From contig CAJOOX010000082.1 in the NCBI GenBank assembly GCA_905236195.1, positions 1 through 33,121 of the forward strand: 33,121 bases of DNA, in the 5' to 3' direction. The translations under genes and the position numbers were made by a program. Of this stretch, positions 22,346-30,805 are shown piece after piece; position 1 is the stretch's first letter; every line of letters starts with the position of its first letter. Under the pieces are notes generated by a model. That model was not told the DNA's origin. It worked only from the letters and a program-made list of their open reading frames with translations, and searched no databases. The DNA comes from an uncultured Bacteroidales bacterium. Lineage in GTDB: Bacteria > Bacteroidota > Bacteroidia > Bacteroidales > UBA3663.

Positions 22346-24304
22346 TTATTTCTTCGGATTACTCCGATTTCCGCGATCGTAGCGATTGGGTTTCTTCCGT
22401 TCGTTCTGTTTGCCGAACCTGGTCTGTCCTCCCCCTTTTGGCACAAAGTTTTTGGGTTGGGATCCAGCGTTGCCGGGTCCGTGGCTCATGCCTCCGAAAA
22501 GTTTGGCAACCAGATCAAGACGTCCTGCACGCTGGAGGGCCTTGGTGAGTGTTCCGCGGTTTTCTGGCTGATACCAGAAGAACCATTGGCGCTGGCGTAG
22601 TTTCTCTTCAGGCGTACGGGCACAGAAGACGTGTTCGAGCGTATAGGGATGATAGCCTGTGTAGTAAATTTCAGTCGAGACGGTCATGGGTGTCGGCGTG
22701 AAGTCCTGCACCTGTTCAAGTTTGAAATCCAGCCGTTTGGTTTCTGCTGCCAGTTCAGCCATGTCTATCTCGGTTGATCCCGGATGGGAAGAGATAAAGT
22801 ACGGGATAATCTGCTGTTTGAGGCCGGCACGATGGTTTATCTCGTCAAAGAGGGCCTTGAAGCGATGGAACAACGCGAACGAGGGTTTTCGCATAATTCC
22901 GAGCACAGCTTCGGAAGTGTGTTCGGGGGCCACTTTCAGGCGACCTGACACATGGTTGCGGATCAGTTCCTCAGCATACCGCATACCGCATTCACGGAAC
23001 TCGCCGTTTTTCCCTTCGTGGAGCACAAGGTCATATCTCACACCGCTTCCCACGAACGATTTCTTTACGCCAGGCATCTGGTCAACGGCCTTATAAATAT
23101 CGAGCAACGGCTGATGGTCAACATTCAGATTGGGGCAGATGACCGGGGCACAACATGATGGTTTCTTGCACTTCTCACAGAGTTTCATATCCTTACCGTG
23201 CATGCCATACATATTGGCACTCGGGCCGCCCAAATCGGAGATATATCCCTTGAAATCGGGCATTTGGGTCACCTTCTCCACCTCGCGCAGGATGCTTGCT
23301 TTGGAACGCGAAGCAATGAACTTGCCTTGATGGGCCGAGATTGTACAGAAGGAACAGCCGCCGAAACAGCCACGGTGCATACAGACGGAGTGGCGTATCA
23401 TTTCGTAAGCCGGAATTCGTTTACCGTTATAACGGGGATGGGGCATACGGGTATACGGCAAATCGAAAGAAGCATCCACTTCGCGTGTTGTGAGCGGAGA
23501 CCATGGCTCGTTGACCAATACCGCCTCTTTGCCGGTCTGCTGCCAGATGCGGGCGGCGTGCCACTTATTGCTTTCCTCCTCGATATGGCGGAAGTTCGAT
23601 GCCTGCTTCTTTCTGTCCTTGAGACATTCTTCGAAACTCCACAGAACGACATCCTTTTCCGGGTTGACGTTCTCTGGGCCGGGTGCCTGAGTCATGCGTA
23701 CGACAGTCTGCGGAATATCCTTCATCGACACTATACTCTCTCCCCCGTCCAGGCGACGAGCTATTTCCAGCATGGTCTTCTCGCCCATGCCATAGGCAAT
23801 CATATCGGCCTTGCATTCTGTCAGAAGGCTTGGCCTGAGGCGGTCTTCCCAATAATCGTAGTAAGACAAACGTCGCAGACTGGCCTCGATGCCTCCTAAT
23901 ATAATAGGAGTTTCGGGCCAGAAGCGGCGTATCATGTCAGAATAAACGATACTCGGCATATCGGGACGCATCCCGGCCTTTCCGTCAGGCGTATAGGCAT
24001 CGTCGGAACGACGACGACGTGCTGCGGTATAGTGGTTCACCATCGAGTCCATCGCACCCGGCGAGATGCCGAAAAAGAGTCTCGGTTGCCCCAATTTGCG
24101 GAAGTCACGCCCGTCGTCTCTCCAATTGGGCTGGGGCACAATGGCCACATGGTAGCCTGCCGACTCCAGCACTCTGCCGATTACAGCCGCACCAAAGGAG
24201 GGATGATCCACATATGCGTCTCCTGAAAACAGGATGACATCCAGTTCTGTCCAGCCGCGAGCCTCTACTTCTTTTGCCGATGTAGGCAACCAATCTGTTA
24301 TCAT
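22346..24304 (-). CDS. YgiQ-family radical SAM protein
   Basis: The 652-residue protein, starting MITDWLPTSAKEVEARGW, matches the YgiQ (UPF0313) radical SAM family. The cluster-binding motif CFGGCSFC has Cys at about 313, 317 and 320. The N-terminal domain contains DVILFSGDAYVDHPSFG and resembles a B12-binding fold. The C-terminus is low in complexity and basic (rich in Gly, Asn, Lys and Arg), typical of these proteins. The substrate is unknown. A frame extension to 24418 exists but covers the probable promoter of this gene and the divergent tRNA promoter, and encodes an unlikely Lys/Phe-rich leader, so it is rejected. Confidence 0.9.
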   Translation of the reverse strand: MITDWLPTSAKEVEARGWTELDVILFSGDAYVDHPSFGAAVIGRVLESAGYHVAIVPQPNWRDDGRDFRKLGQPRLFFGISPGAMDSMVNHYTAARRRRSDDAYTPDGKAGMRPDMPSIVYSDMIRRFWPETPIILGGIEASLRRLSYYDYWEDRLRPSLLTECKADMIAYGMGEKTMLEIARRLDGGESIVSMKDIPQTVVRMTQAPGPENVNPEKDVVLWSFEECLKDRKKQASNFRHIEEESNKWHAARIWQQTGKEAVLVNEPWSPLTTREVDASFDLPYTRMPHPRYNGKRIPAYEMIRHSVCMHRGCFGGCSFCTISAHQGKFIASRSKASILREVEKVTQMPDFKGYISDLGGPSANMYGMHGKDMKLCEKCKKPSCCAPVICPNLNVDHQPLLDIYKAVDQMPGVKKSFVGSGVRYDLVLHEGKNGEFRECGMRYAEELIRNHVSGRLKVAPEHTSEAVLGIMRKPSFALFHRFKALFDEINHRAGLKQQIIPYFISSHPGSTEIDMAELAAETKRLDFKLEQVQDFTPTPMTVSTEIYYTGYHPYTLEHVFCARTPEEKLRQRQWFFWYQPENRGTLTKALQRAGRLDLVAKLFGGMSHGPGNAGSQPKNFVPKGGGQTRFGKQNERKKPNRYDRGNRSNPKK

Positions 24305-24311
24305 ATGGTGG

Positions 24312-24319
24312 CAAAGATA
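24312..24319 (-). promoter_or_regulatory. Possible -7 box of the YgiQ-like gene
   Basis: The minus strand reads TATCTTTG, only seven bases before the chosen ATG (24304). If it is real, the mRNA would have almost no leader. No -33 box sits at the expected distance. Confidence 0.4.
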
Positions 24320-24402
24320 GTGTTTTTTTGCAACATAGACTTTATAAAATCTCCATAAAAACAACTTTTTACTCTCTTTTCTTCCTTTTTTTCCGATTTT
24401 GA

Positions 24403-24434
24403 TTTGGTTATCTTCCATTTTTCCACTATATTTG
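24403..24434 (+). promoter_or_regulatory. Promoter of tRNA-Val
   Basis: TTTG (24403-24406) is followed after exactly 20 bases by TATATTTG (24427-24434). Transcription should start near 24441, giving a precursor leader of about 88 bases before the tRNA. Confidence 0.8.
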
Positions 24435-24528
24435 CAACCGCAATTAGAAAAAAGCGGCCATAAGTGCCAATCACCCGGTACGCTTAGCTTTCATAAGGTT
24501 GCCTGCGGTGACCAATGCTAAACATCAA

Positions 24529-24603
24529 GGACGCTTAGCTCAGCTGGTTCAGAGCGTCTGCCTTACAAGCAGAGGGTCGGGGGTTCGAATCCCTCAGCGT
24601 CCA
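24529..24603 (+). tRNA. tRNA-Val (anticodon UAC)
   Basis: The 75-base sequence folds into a standard cloverleaf. The acceptor stem is GGACGCT with AGCGTCC, the D arm includes TAGCTCAGCTGGTTCAGAGC, the anticodon stem TCTGC/GCAGA holds the loop CTTACAA, and the T arm contains GGTTCGAATCC. The loop gives anticodon TAC, reading valine GUA codons. The discriminator base is A; CCA is not encoded (CCC follows). A promoter and an intrinsic terminator flank the gene. Confidence 0.97.
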
Positions 24604-24613
24604 CCCGAAAATT

Positions 24614-24641
24614 AACCTTCTCCGATGTGGAGAAGGTTTTT
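24614..24641 (+). terminator. Terminator after tRNA-Val, possibly shared with the receptor gene
   Basis: AACCTTCTCC and GGAGAAGGTT form a perfect 10-bp stem around GATGT, with T residues following on the plus strand. On the minus strand it is followed by AATTTT, so it may also end the haem operon, whose last stop codon lies at 24659. Confidence 0.85.
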
Positions 24642-24658
24642 CGTTTTAAACCATTCTT

Positions 24659-26596
24659 TTATTTAAATTCAAGGTTCTGGAGATCGATGGAGAAACCTAT
24701 GCTGAATGTTGTTCCGTCGGTCATAGCTGAATTGGCATAATAGAACGACGGACGGTAATTGAACAGGTTGTCGACCGTGGCCGAAAGGCGGATACCCTTG
24801 AAAATATCCTGTGTGAAAATAATCTTCCAAAGTGCATAGCCCGGATAGGTTGTCTCGGCGGCCTGACCGGCTGTGATATCGGTGTAGTTGAACATCGTAA
24901 ACTGATCGGTGGTTACCGATGAAAGGGCTCGGCAGGACAACGTCCACTGGAAGGCATAGCGAGAAGAGAAACGATGGTCCCAGCCAATGCGCCCCGTAAA
25001 ACTCTGCGGACGTGTGGCCGCTACCGTCGCCATGCCTGCTGGCGTATGTTCGTGGTTGATATTATAACTGGCCTTGAGACTCAGCCCATGGGAGAACTGG
25101 GCCTCGCCGTTCACGTCGATTCCCAAAATTCGCACTTGGTCGATGTTGAGATACTTCATGCCGTGGGTTAGGGCATCATCTACATAGAGAACATCGTACC
25201 AGGCCGTGGTAATGCGGTTATTGACAAAGTTGAGGCAACCCGACACAGAGGCGTTCCAACGCATCCAATCGCCTACTGTGCCATAAGATTCACCCGTGAT
25301 TGAGAAATTGTGGGAAACCTCAGCCTTCAGTCCCTCATTGCCATAGATCGTGAAATCCTGGATGGGATTGAAGCGCATGTAGCGTTCCTTCAGCGTGGGG
25401 GCACGGAAGCCTCCGGCATACCCGGCACGTAGGGACCACTGGTCTCCACGGTACATCAGTGAGAGCTTGCCTGACACACGGGATCCCTCGCCGAGTGAAT
25501 ACCAGTCCCAACGCATTGCTCCCACTACAGAAAGACGGTCAAGCGGAGAATAATCAATCTGGGTAAAGACATCCATTTTATGCTGCAGCCGGTGATCTCC
25601 GCTGAACTGATAGGTCATCAGATAGTCTCTTATCCAATCCCCACCCACTATGAGATGGTTCCGCCCGTTAAAGGTGCGATTATAGAGAATCGAAATATTA
25701 TGCTGAACGTTGCTGTAATCGCGGATATCATAGCCCTGTGCAGAGTAGTAATCCGACTTGTCGTATTGATCAAAGGAATAGCGGAGTTTGAGAATATCAT
25801 TCTCGGATATCTGCCAATCGGCCGCAAGCCCGGCTGTCACATCCCTGTAACGTTCGCGCGACACATCCAGCGGTCGGCGCTGCCTGTAGAAATAACCTAA
25901 CCTGCCAGTGAGTTTCATCCCGTCATATGGACGGAAGATGAGACGCTCACGAATGTTGTCGGAATGGTAGGCATAGAGCTGTTGGATATCGTCGTCCTTG
26001 CTCAGCTGGATGGCTCCCATCTGGTCACGTTGCCACGTGGTGAGACTGTTCCAGTTGCCTTTGTTGATACTGGCTGAGACTCCTGTCCGCCAGGCTCCGT
26101 GGCTGCCGCCTCTTAGGTTGAGATTCACTGCCCATGGGTCTTTTTTCTCCCGTGTAATGACATTGACCACACCGCCCACGGCATTCGAGCCGTATAGGGC
26201 GGACGCTCCGCCTTTGACAATCTCGACGCGTTCGACTTCCTGCATAGAAAGACGGGCGTAATCCACATTATCCAAAGCCTCTCCTGCCAGTCTTTCACCA
26301 TCGATCAGAAACAGCACGGAACTGCCGCCGAATCCTGAGAAATTGAGAGACTGCTGCTGGGCCATCGAATAGGTGAACTCCAGTCCGGGCACCTCCTGCT
26401 GGAGCAAATCCTCCACATTGGTGACATCCAGTCGCTGTATGTCTCGGGCCCGCAGTACCCGTGTCAGCACAGGCACCTCCTTGAGCATCTTGGGTGTATG
26501 CGTAGCCGTCACCACGACCTGTTCCAGATCGTGCGTATCGGCCACTGAATCGGCTGGTATCGGAGTGACGAGTGCTAGAAGAAGTGACGCTAACAT
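24659..26596 (-). CDS. TonB-dependent outer-membrane receptor (probable haem/iron)
   Basis: This 645-residue receptor has a short signal peptide, then a TonB-box-like stretch (LEQVVVTATHTP, about 24-35). A plug follows, with DVTNVEDLLQQEVPGLEF, VLFLIDGERLAGE and VERVEIVKGGASALYGSNAVGGVVNVITR. A barrel fills the rest to the C-terminal strand. Its position after an HmuY-like gene points to haem or another iron compound as ligand; the plug type is also shared with vitamin B12 receptors. Start and upstream stop overlap as TGATG, indicating coupled translation. The signal peptide lacks the usual N-terminal positive charge, so the start is slightly uncertain. Confidence 0.88.
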   Translation of the reverse strand: MLASLLLALVTPIPADSVADTHDLEQVVVTATHTPKMLKEVPVLTRVLRARDIQRLDVTNVEDLLQQEVPGLEFTYSMAQQQSLNFSGFGGSSVLFLIDGERLAGEALDNVDYARLSMQEVERVEIVKGGASALYGSNAVGGVVNVITREKKDPWAVNLNLRGGSHGAWRTGVSASINKGNWNSLTTWQRDQMGAIQLSKDDDIQQLYAYHSDNIRERLIFRPYDGMKLTGRLGYFYRQRRPLDVSRERYRDVTAGLAADWQISENDILKLRYSFDQYDKSDYYSAQGYDIRDYSNVQHNISILYNRTFNGRNHLIVGGDWIRDYLMTYQFSGDHRLQHKMDVFTQIDYSPLDRLSVVGAMRWDWYSLGEGSRVSGKLSLMYRGDQWSLRAGYAGGFRAPTLKERYMRFNPIQDFTIYGNEGLKAEVSHNFSITGESYGTVGDWMRWNASVSGCLNFVNNRITTAWYDVLYVDDALTHGMKYLNIDQVRILGIDVNGEAQFSHGLSLKASYNINHEHTPAGMATVAATRPQSFTGRIGWDHRFSSRYAFQWTLSCRALSSVTTDQFTMFNYTDITAGQAAETTYPGYALWKIIFTQDIFKGIRLSATVDNLFNYRPSFYYANSAMTDGTTFSIGFSIDLQNLEFK

Positions 26597-27327
26597 CAGA
26601 GGGGATAAATGAATGAGATAGTGAGATAACCCTTCAGGAGTGTGGTAGGATGGGCAAAACTGTCAACGTGGAAAGCGCAGAGCGTCCCGTCGGCAAAACG
26701 GGCCACATAGACCAGTCCTGTGGGATTAAAATCGGGAGGGCCTATACGATAGGTAAGCCGTATCCAGTCGGAAAGGACAGGATTGAGCTGACCCGGAATG
26801 TAGTCCAGATAGTCATAGACATCCTGTGTCGGAGCATCGGGCTGAAGGATATCGAAAACACGGTCCATGCTGACCACAATGCGTCTGGTGACCCATTCGT
26901 CGGGCATCCATTCCAGAGCCTCCGGATTAACCTGTGACAAGTCGTCCAGCGAGAAGACCTTTGTCACGGCACCCTCTCCCCCGTTGGTACGGATATCGTA
27001 GCGGTGAAATGCCAGATCCCAATCGCCTTCAGGGAGGAAAAGCGAATCCCGGACGAAACCTTCATCGGAAATGGCAACCGTATCAAAGGTCTGCCTGTGG
27101 AAATCGACATAAGTCCACTCCCGGAAATCCCGACAGTCCAGGTATAGGACGCCCTGGCGGGTGATGGAGTCATATTGCACGAAGCCGTACTCGCTCCCAG
27201 TATCCTTTTTGTCTATCTTGTCGTTGTCGTAGATGGATTCCAAAACATCGTCACATGCCGGGAGCAGCACAGCGGCAGCTCCCAGCATGAACAGATGGTA
27301 AAGTTTGGAAATCGCAGGTGAAAACAC
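26596..27327 (-). CDS. HmuY-like haem-binding lipoprotein
   Basis: The 243-residue protein begins with a lipoprotein signal (lipobox LPAC, Cys25). It matches the HmuY family, in which surface lipoproteins capture haem and hand it to a TonB-dependent receptor. The most telling run is WDLAFHRYDIRTNGG (about 106-120). Other family-like parts are the tyrosine/tryptophan-rich beta strands and the C-terminal LKGYLTISFIYPL. Haem-ligand residues vary between HmuY homologues and cannot be assigned by eye. It lies between the calycin-like gene (13-base gap) and the receptor gene (one-base overlap), matching the usual hmuYR order. Confidence 0.85.
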   Translation of the reverse strand: MFSPAISKLYHLFMLGAAAVLLPACDDVLESIYDNDKIDKKDTGSEYGFVQYDSITRQGVLYLDCRDFREWTYVDFHRQTFDTVAISDEGFVRDSLFLPEGDWDLAFHRYDIRTNGGEGAVTKVFSLDDLSQVNPEALEWMPDEWVTRRIVVSMDRVFDILQPDAPTQDVYDYLDYIPGQLNPVLSDWIRLTYRIGPPDFNPTGLVYVARFADGTLCAFHVDSFAHPTTLLKGYLTISFIYPL

Positions 27328-27339
27328 GCCGGACGATGT

Positions 27340-27828
27340 TTATTTATCGTTGGGTGTAAATACGAGTTTTATCTCGCCCATGCCTCCCATAACGCCTGTA
27401 ATAACATAGGATGTGGAGTCTGTGGCCACATAGCCCTTGAAGGTGAAATCGGGATAGGTCTTGGCGTCTTCGACAGAACCACCGCCGAAAAGGTCGGGTG
27501 TGGTGATGGAACCTTTGCCTTCCATCAGATATATGCCATTGCTTTCGACCACACTGACGCTCTCAAAGTTGGCCGGCCCCCAGAGATTGGACACATAGGC
27601 AACCCGTACTGTGTTGTCATTAACTGCGGTAATCTGCAACGAAGACACATCGTCTGTTCCCCGGAAGGAAGTCATGTCACTGAAATATCGGGCAGAGGCC
27701 GAAGTCACGCCGTAAGTGGCGGGACATACTACTTTTCCTGATACGGGTTCGGAATCATCGCTGCTGCATGAAACCATGCAGAGGGATGCTACAGCTACTA
27801 AGGCTATCATAAATTTCTTGAGTGTCAT
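27340..27828 (-). CDS. Calycin-like lipoprotein
   Basis: This 162-residue lipoprotein has the signal MTLKKFMIALVAVASLCMVSC, with Cys21 as lipidation site. The rest is beta-rich and ends in a repeated GGMGEIKLVFTPND pattern, as in Bacteroidetes calycin-like domain proteins, which often accompany haem-uptake genes. Its function is not known; ligand binding is an inference from the fold. The start at 27828 is chosen over the longer frame (27948) because the promoter at 27876-27907 lies inside that extension. It is the first gene of the haem operon. Confidence 0.8.
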   Translation of the reverse strand: MTLKKFMIALVAVASLCMVSCSSDDSEPVSGKVVCPATYGVTSASARYFSDMTSFRGTDDVSSLQITAVNDNTVRVAYVSNLWGPANFESVSVVESNGIYLMEGKGSITTPDLFGGGSVEDAKTYPDFTFKGYVATDSTSYVITGVMGGMGEIKLVFTPNDK

Positions 27829-27875
27829 TTTGTTGATTGTTGTTTGTAAATAAAAAAAAGTTTGAATGAGGGCTG

Positions 27876-27907
27876 CAAAGATAGTCTTTTTATCTTTATC
27901 TGCCAAA
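27876..27907 (-). promoter_or_regulatory. Promoter of the haem-uptake operon
   Basis: On the minus strand TTTG (27904-27907) is followed after exactly 20 bases by TATCTTTG (27876-27883). It starts nine bases beyond the stop codon of the upstream phosphopantetheinyl transferase gene. No Fur-like operator was recognised. Confidence 0.85.
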
Positions 27908-27916
27908 TTATATATG

Positions 27917-28588
27917 TTAAAAAATGTATGTGAGTACAAAATTGTCATTCGTTTTGAAATACAGAGTTTTTAATCCCTGTTCCTCCACAGCGACTTCGAC
28001 CGTTCCCTGACGGTTGTTGCCGTTTCGTCTTGCATAGCAGATCTTCCTTACGGAAGTACGTCGTCTGAGATCGTAATAATCGCGTCCCAGAATCTTGAAG
28101 AGACTTTCTTTAACGCACCATGCGATATGGAGTTCAACGTCATCTTGCAGAAATTCCATTTCCGGAGCTTTGAGGAAATGAGACGTGACGTGCTGTACCT
28201 GTCTGCCAAGCCGTTCGATGTCTATACCCACCGGATGGTCAGACAAAATCACTGCAGCCCATCCGTCGGTGTGGGAAATACTCAGGTATGACCATACATA
28301 ATGGATTTCCTTTCCGTTTTCGTAACGTACCGATTCCATCTGCTGTGGAACCAGCGGCTTACCGTCTTTGTCATAGAGCACACGCTGTTCCTCGCCGGTC
28401 ATTGCCTTGAGCAGACAGCGTACGGCAAGGATTTCGCGCATTCGGCGGGAATCTTCCGGAAGCCTGGCAATGCGGTCGGCATACATGTCGGGGAGCTGGA
28501 GTTGCGCCTTCAGTTCCGACGCTGTCTCTGCAATCTGCCACAGCCCCAACTGAGAACCGTCCGGCAAAGTCTGTATCCTAACGTTCAT
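27917..28588 (-). CDS. 4'-phosphopantetheinyl transferase
   Basis: This 223-residue enzyme transfers the phosphopantetheine arm of coenzyme A to carrier proteins. The Sfp-type motifs are present: SHTDGWA (105-111), VGIDIERL (120-127, with metal-binding Asp123 and Glu125) and WCVKESLFKILGR (157-169, with Glu161 and Lys165). It is the usual length for an Sfp-type enzyme. It overlaps the gldE gene by 11 bases and is the last gene of the folP operon. In Bacteroidetes this enzyme often lies directly after gldE. Confidence 0.93.
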   Translation of the reverse strand: MNVRIQTLPDGSQLGLWQIAETASELKAQLQLPDMYADRIARLPEDSRRMREILAVRCLLKAMTGEEQRVLYDKDGKPLVPQQMESVRYENGKEIHYVWSYLSISHTDGWAAVILSDHPVGIDIERLGRQVQHVTSHFLKAPEMEFLQDDVELHIAWCVKESLFKILGRDYYDLRRRTSVRKICYARRNGNNRQGTVEVAVEEQGLKTLYFKTNDNFVLTYIF

Positions 28589-29894
28589 CTCCGTGATATT
28601 TCACACGTACGTTCTCTACGTGTCGTTTATCGACGTTCTGAATCATAAAGTCGAGACGCTTGAAATGAATCGTCTCTCCCTGGTGCAGGAAATCCTGTTT
28701 GATTTCCATCAGCAGGCCTGCCACGCTCTCGCAGTTGTCGGTTTTGTCGTCAAAATAATCACTGTCGAGTTCAGTGGCTTTATAGAAATCGCTGAGCGAG
28801 GTCTTGCCCTCCATGATCCATTCGTTCTGCCCTACCTTGCGCCAGGTTTTCTTGTCCTCGTCGTACTCGTCGTGGATCTCGCCCACGATTTCCTCGAGCA
28901 CATCCTCCATTGTGATCAGTCCTGCCGTACCTCCGAACTCATCGACCACTATAGCCATGTGGAGGCGCTTCTTGCGGAAATCGTTCAGCAGGTCGTCTAT
29001 CATCTTGTTTTCGGGTACGAAATAAGCCTCGCGCACCAGTGTCTGCCAATGGAAATCGTTACCGCGCTGCAGGAAGGGCAAAAGGTCTTTTACATAAAGG
29101 ATACCCTGGATATAATCTTCTGTCTCGCGATAGACGGGGATACGTGAGTATTTCGTCTCATTGACCAGTTGGAGCACCTGGTGGAACGAGGTTTTCTCCT
29201 CCAGCGCCGTCATATCCATACGGGACGTCATCACATCCTTTACACTCTTGTCGCCGAAGGTTATAATACCTTCCAGCATCTTCTTTTCCTCCTTGTTGAC
29301 CTGGGGTGTAATGCTGAGGGCGTTGCCCAGATCTTCCGACGACACTTCCTCTGCGCCCACATGGTCGGCAAGCCGGCGGTTGATGTGTCCCATCGAATTG
29401 ACCAACAGGGCCGTAAACGGACGTAGCAGGCTTTCCATTGCGGATACAAAGGGGGCCACCCTCCGCGAGAATTTCAGCGAATCGCGGCTGGCAACAATCT
29501 TGGGCATGATTTCGCCGAAGAGCAAAAGCAGGAAGGTCAGCAGTACAGACTGGATGATGAAGTCCAGCGCCAATGATATTTTCACCCACATACTCTCGAA
29601 GAAAAGCATAAACAGGGTGATGATTGCCACATTCACGAAGTTGTTGCCTATAAGGATACTGGCCATCAGACGGTCGCTGCGCGAGAGCAGACGCTTGATG
29701 TCAGGGTCGGACGGATGCTCCTCGTCGTCGAGGCATTGGAGATCTTGGGGTGAAAGCGAGAAAAAAGCCACCTCAGAGGCGGAAATCATGCCGGAAACTC
29801 CGAGCAGCAGTACGGCGATAACCAATGCTACCCAGGCTGCCGCTGAGGGCTCCTGCGTCACCAGTTCACCGAAATAGGGTATGTCTATAGTCAT
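28578..29894 (-). CDS. gldE: GldE-like membrane protein, CNNM/CBS/CorC domains
   Basis: This 438-residue membrane protein has the domains of the hemolysin/CorC family: a CNNM transmembrane domain (helices near 20-42, 82-105 and 108-128), a pair of CBS domains (about 210-335) and a C-terminal CorC/HlyC transporter-associated domain (about 350-430). The motifs ASEVAFFSLS and GNNFVNVAIITL are conserved. The gene name comes from the Flavobacterium gliding gene; many non-gliding Bacteroidales carry homologues, so a gliding role should not be assumed here. Ion transport or sensing is possible. It overlaps queE by ATGA and the phosphopantetheinyl transferase by 11 bases. Confidence 0.9.
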   Translation of the reverse strand: MTIDIPYFGELVTQEPSAAAWVALVIAVLLLGVSGMISASEVAFFSLSPQDLQCLDDEEHPSDPDIKRLLSRSDRLMASILIGNNFVNVAIITLFMLFFESMWVKISLALDFIIQSVLLTFLLLLFGEIMPKIVASRDSLKFSRRVAPFVSAMESLLRPFTALLVNSMGHINRRLADHVGAEEVSSEDLGNALSITPQVNKEEKKMLEGIITFGDKSVKDVMTSRMDMTALEEKTSFHQVLQLVNETKYSRIPVYRETEDYIQGILYVKDLLPFLQRGNDFHWQTLVREAYFVPENKMIDDLLNDFRKKRLHMAIVVDEFGGTAGLITMEDVLEEIVGEIHDEYDEDKKTWRKVGQNEWIMEGKTSLSDFYKATELDSDYFDDKTDNCESVAGLLMEIKQDFLHQGETIHFKRLDFMIQNVDKRHVENVRVKYHGDER

Positions 29895-30436
29895 CGGATA
29901 TTGAGTATCTTATGGGTCTGAAGACTCAGTCTCCAGTCTGGGTGTTGCATGAGCCAGGCTATGCATTCCTCCGTGTTGAGGCCTGAACAGGGCTGAATGT
30001 AACGCCACTGGGTACGGATGCTTTCATATGGACTGAAATCCTGTCCGAGGAAAACGATTTTAAGTTCGTCTGCCTCTTCGAGAACCACCTCCCCCCCGGC
30101 CTTGGGCGAACAGGTAATCCAGTCGATGCCGTCGGGCAGCACACAGGTTCCGTTAGTCTCAATGGCCACCCGTCTTCCTTGCGCATGCAGTCCGGCAACC
30201 AGACTCTCTGTCACCTGAAGCGAGGGTTCGCCACCCGTGAGCACAACATGGCGGGCCGGATATTTGGCAACCTCGCTCAGGATTTCCGTTTCGTTCATCA
30301 GGACACCGTCCTCGTGACGTGTATCGCAGAAGTCGCATCGGAGATTACAGCCCGAGAACCGGATGAACACCGAGGGGGTGCCTGTCCAGTACCCTTCACC
30401 CTGCAGGGAATAGAATATCTCGTTGACACGCATCAT
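29891..30436 (-). CDS. queE: 7-carboxy-7-deazaguanine synthase
   Basis: This 181-residue radical SAM enzyme makes 7-carboxy-7-deazaguanine in queuosine biosynthesis. Start and motifs fit the family: NEIFYSLQGEG (5-15), CNLRCDFCDT with cluster cysteines 30, 34 and 37, and VVLTGGEPSLQ. The protein is at the short end of the family. It overlaps queD by four bases upstream and gldE by four downstream. Met2 is an equally good start. The queC and queF genes needed to complete preQ1 are not in the window. Confidence 0.95.
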   Translation of the reverse strand: MMRVNEIFYSLQGEGYWTGTPSVFIRFSGCNLRCDFCDTRHEDGVLMNETEILSEVAKYPARHVVLTGGEPSLQVTESLVAGLHAQGRRVAIETNGTCVLPDGIDWITCSPKAGGEVVLEEADELKIVFLGQDFSPYESIRTQWRYIQPCSGLNTEECIAWLMQHPDWRLSLQTHKILNIR

Positions 30437-30762
30437 TTCTCGTAGATGGCAACGTTGTTCATTGTTTCCTGTACGCGTGCCTTGTAGCAGAAAGGTACCT
30501 GCTCAGCCACCCACCTGGCGATATTCTCGGCTGTAGGATTGAACGGCAGTACCTCGCTGAGGTTCTGATGGTCGAGACGTTCCTTCACATTGTGCTTGAT
30601 GTAGTTGAAATCAACGACCATGCCGTTCTCGTCCAGTTTTTCGCTTTTGCACCACACGGTGATAACCCAGTTGTGGCCATGAAGCACAGAGCATTTGCTC
30701 TCATAATTCAGATGCAGCTGATGGGCTGCACTGATTTCAAAAGTCTTTTCAATATAAAACAT
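30433..30762 (-). CDS. queD: 6-carboxytetrahydropterin synthase
   Basis: This 109-residue enzyme of the 6-pyruvoyl-tetrahydropterin synthase family converts dihydroneopterin triphosphate to 6-carboxytetrahydropterin. Zinc-binding His14 (ISAAHQLHL), His28 and His30 (CSVLHGHNW) are visible, with Cys24 as the likely catalytic residue and Asp64-His65 (LDHQNL) further on. Length is typical of short QueD proteins. It precedes queE, its next step in the pathway, and follows cdaA by 43 bases. Confidence 0.95.
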   Translation of the reverse strand: MFYIEKTFEISAAHQLHLNYESKCSVLHGHNWVITVWCKSEKLDENGMVVDFNYIKHNVKERLDHQNLSEVLPFNPTAENIARWVAEQVPFCYKARVQETMNNVAIYEK

Positions 30763-30805
30763 ATTCGTTTTTGGTTATGATGGGAGGTTGCGTAACTCCC
30801 GTTGA
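30763..30805 (-). other. Short hairpin between cdaA and queD
   Basis: The 43-base spacer contains GGGAG and CTCCC arms around TTACGCAAC on the minus strand, followed by an A-rich tail (CATAACCAAAAACG). It has no T tract, so it is not a terminator. The hairpin plus A-rich tail recalls a preQ1 riboswitch, but pairing of the tail with the loop is poor. Confidence 0.35.
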
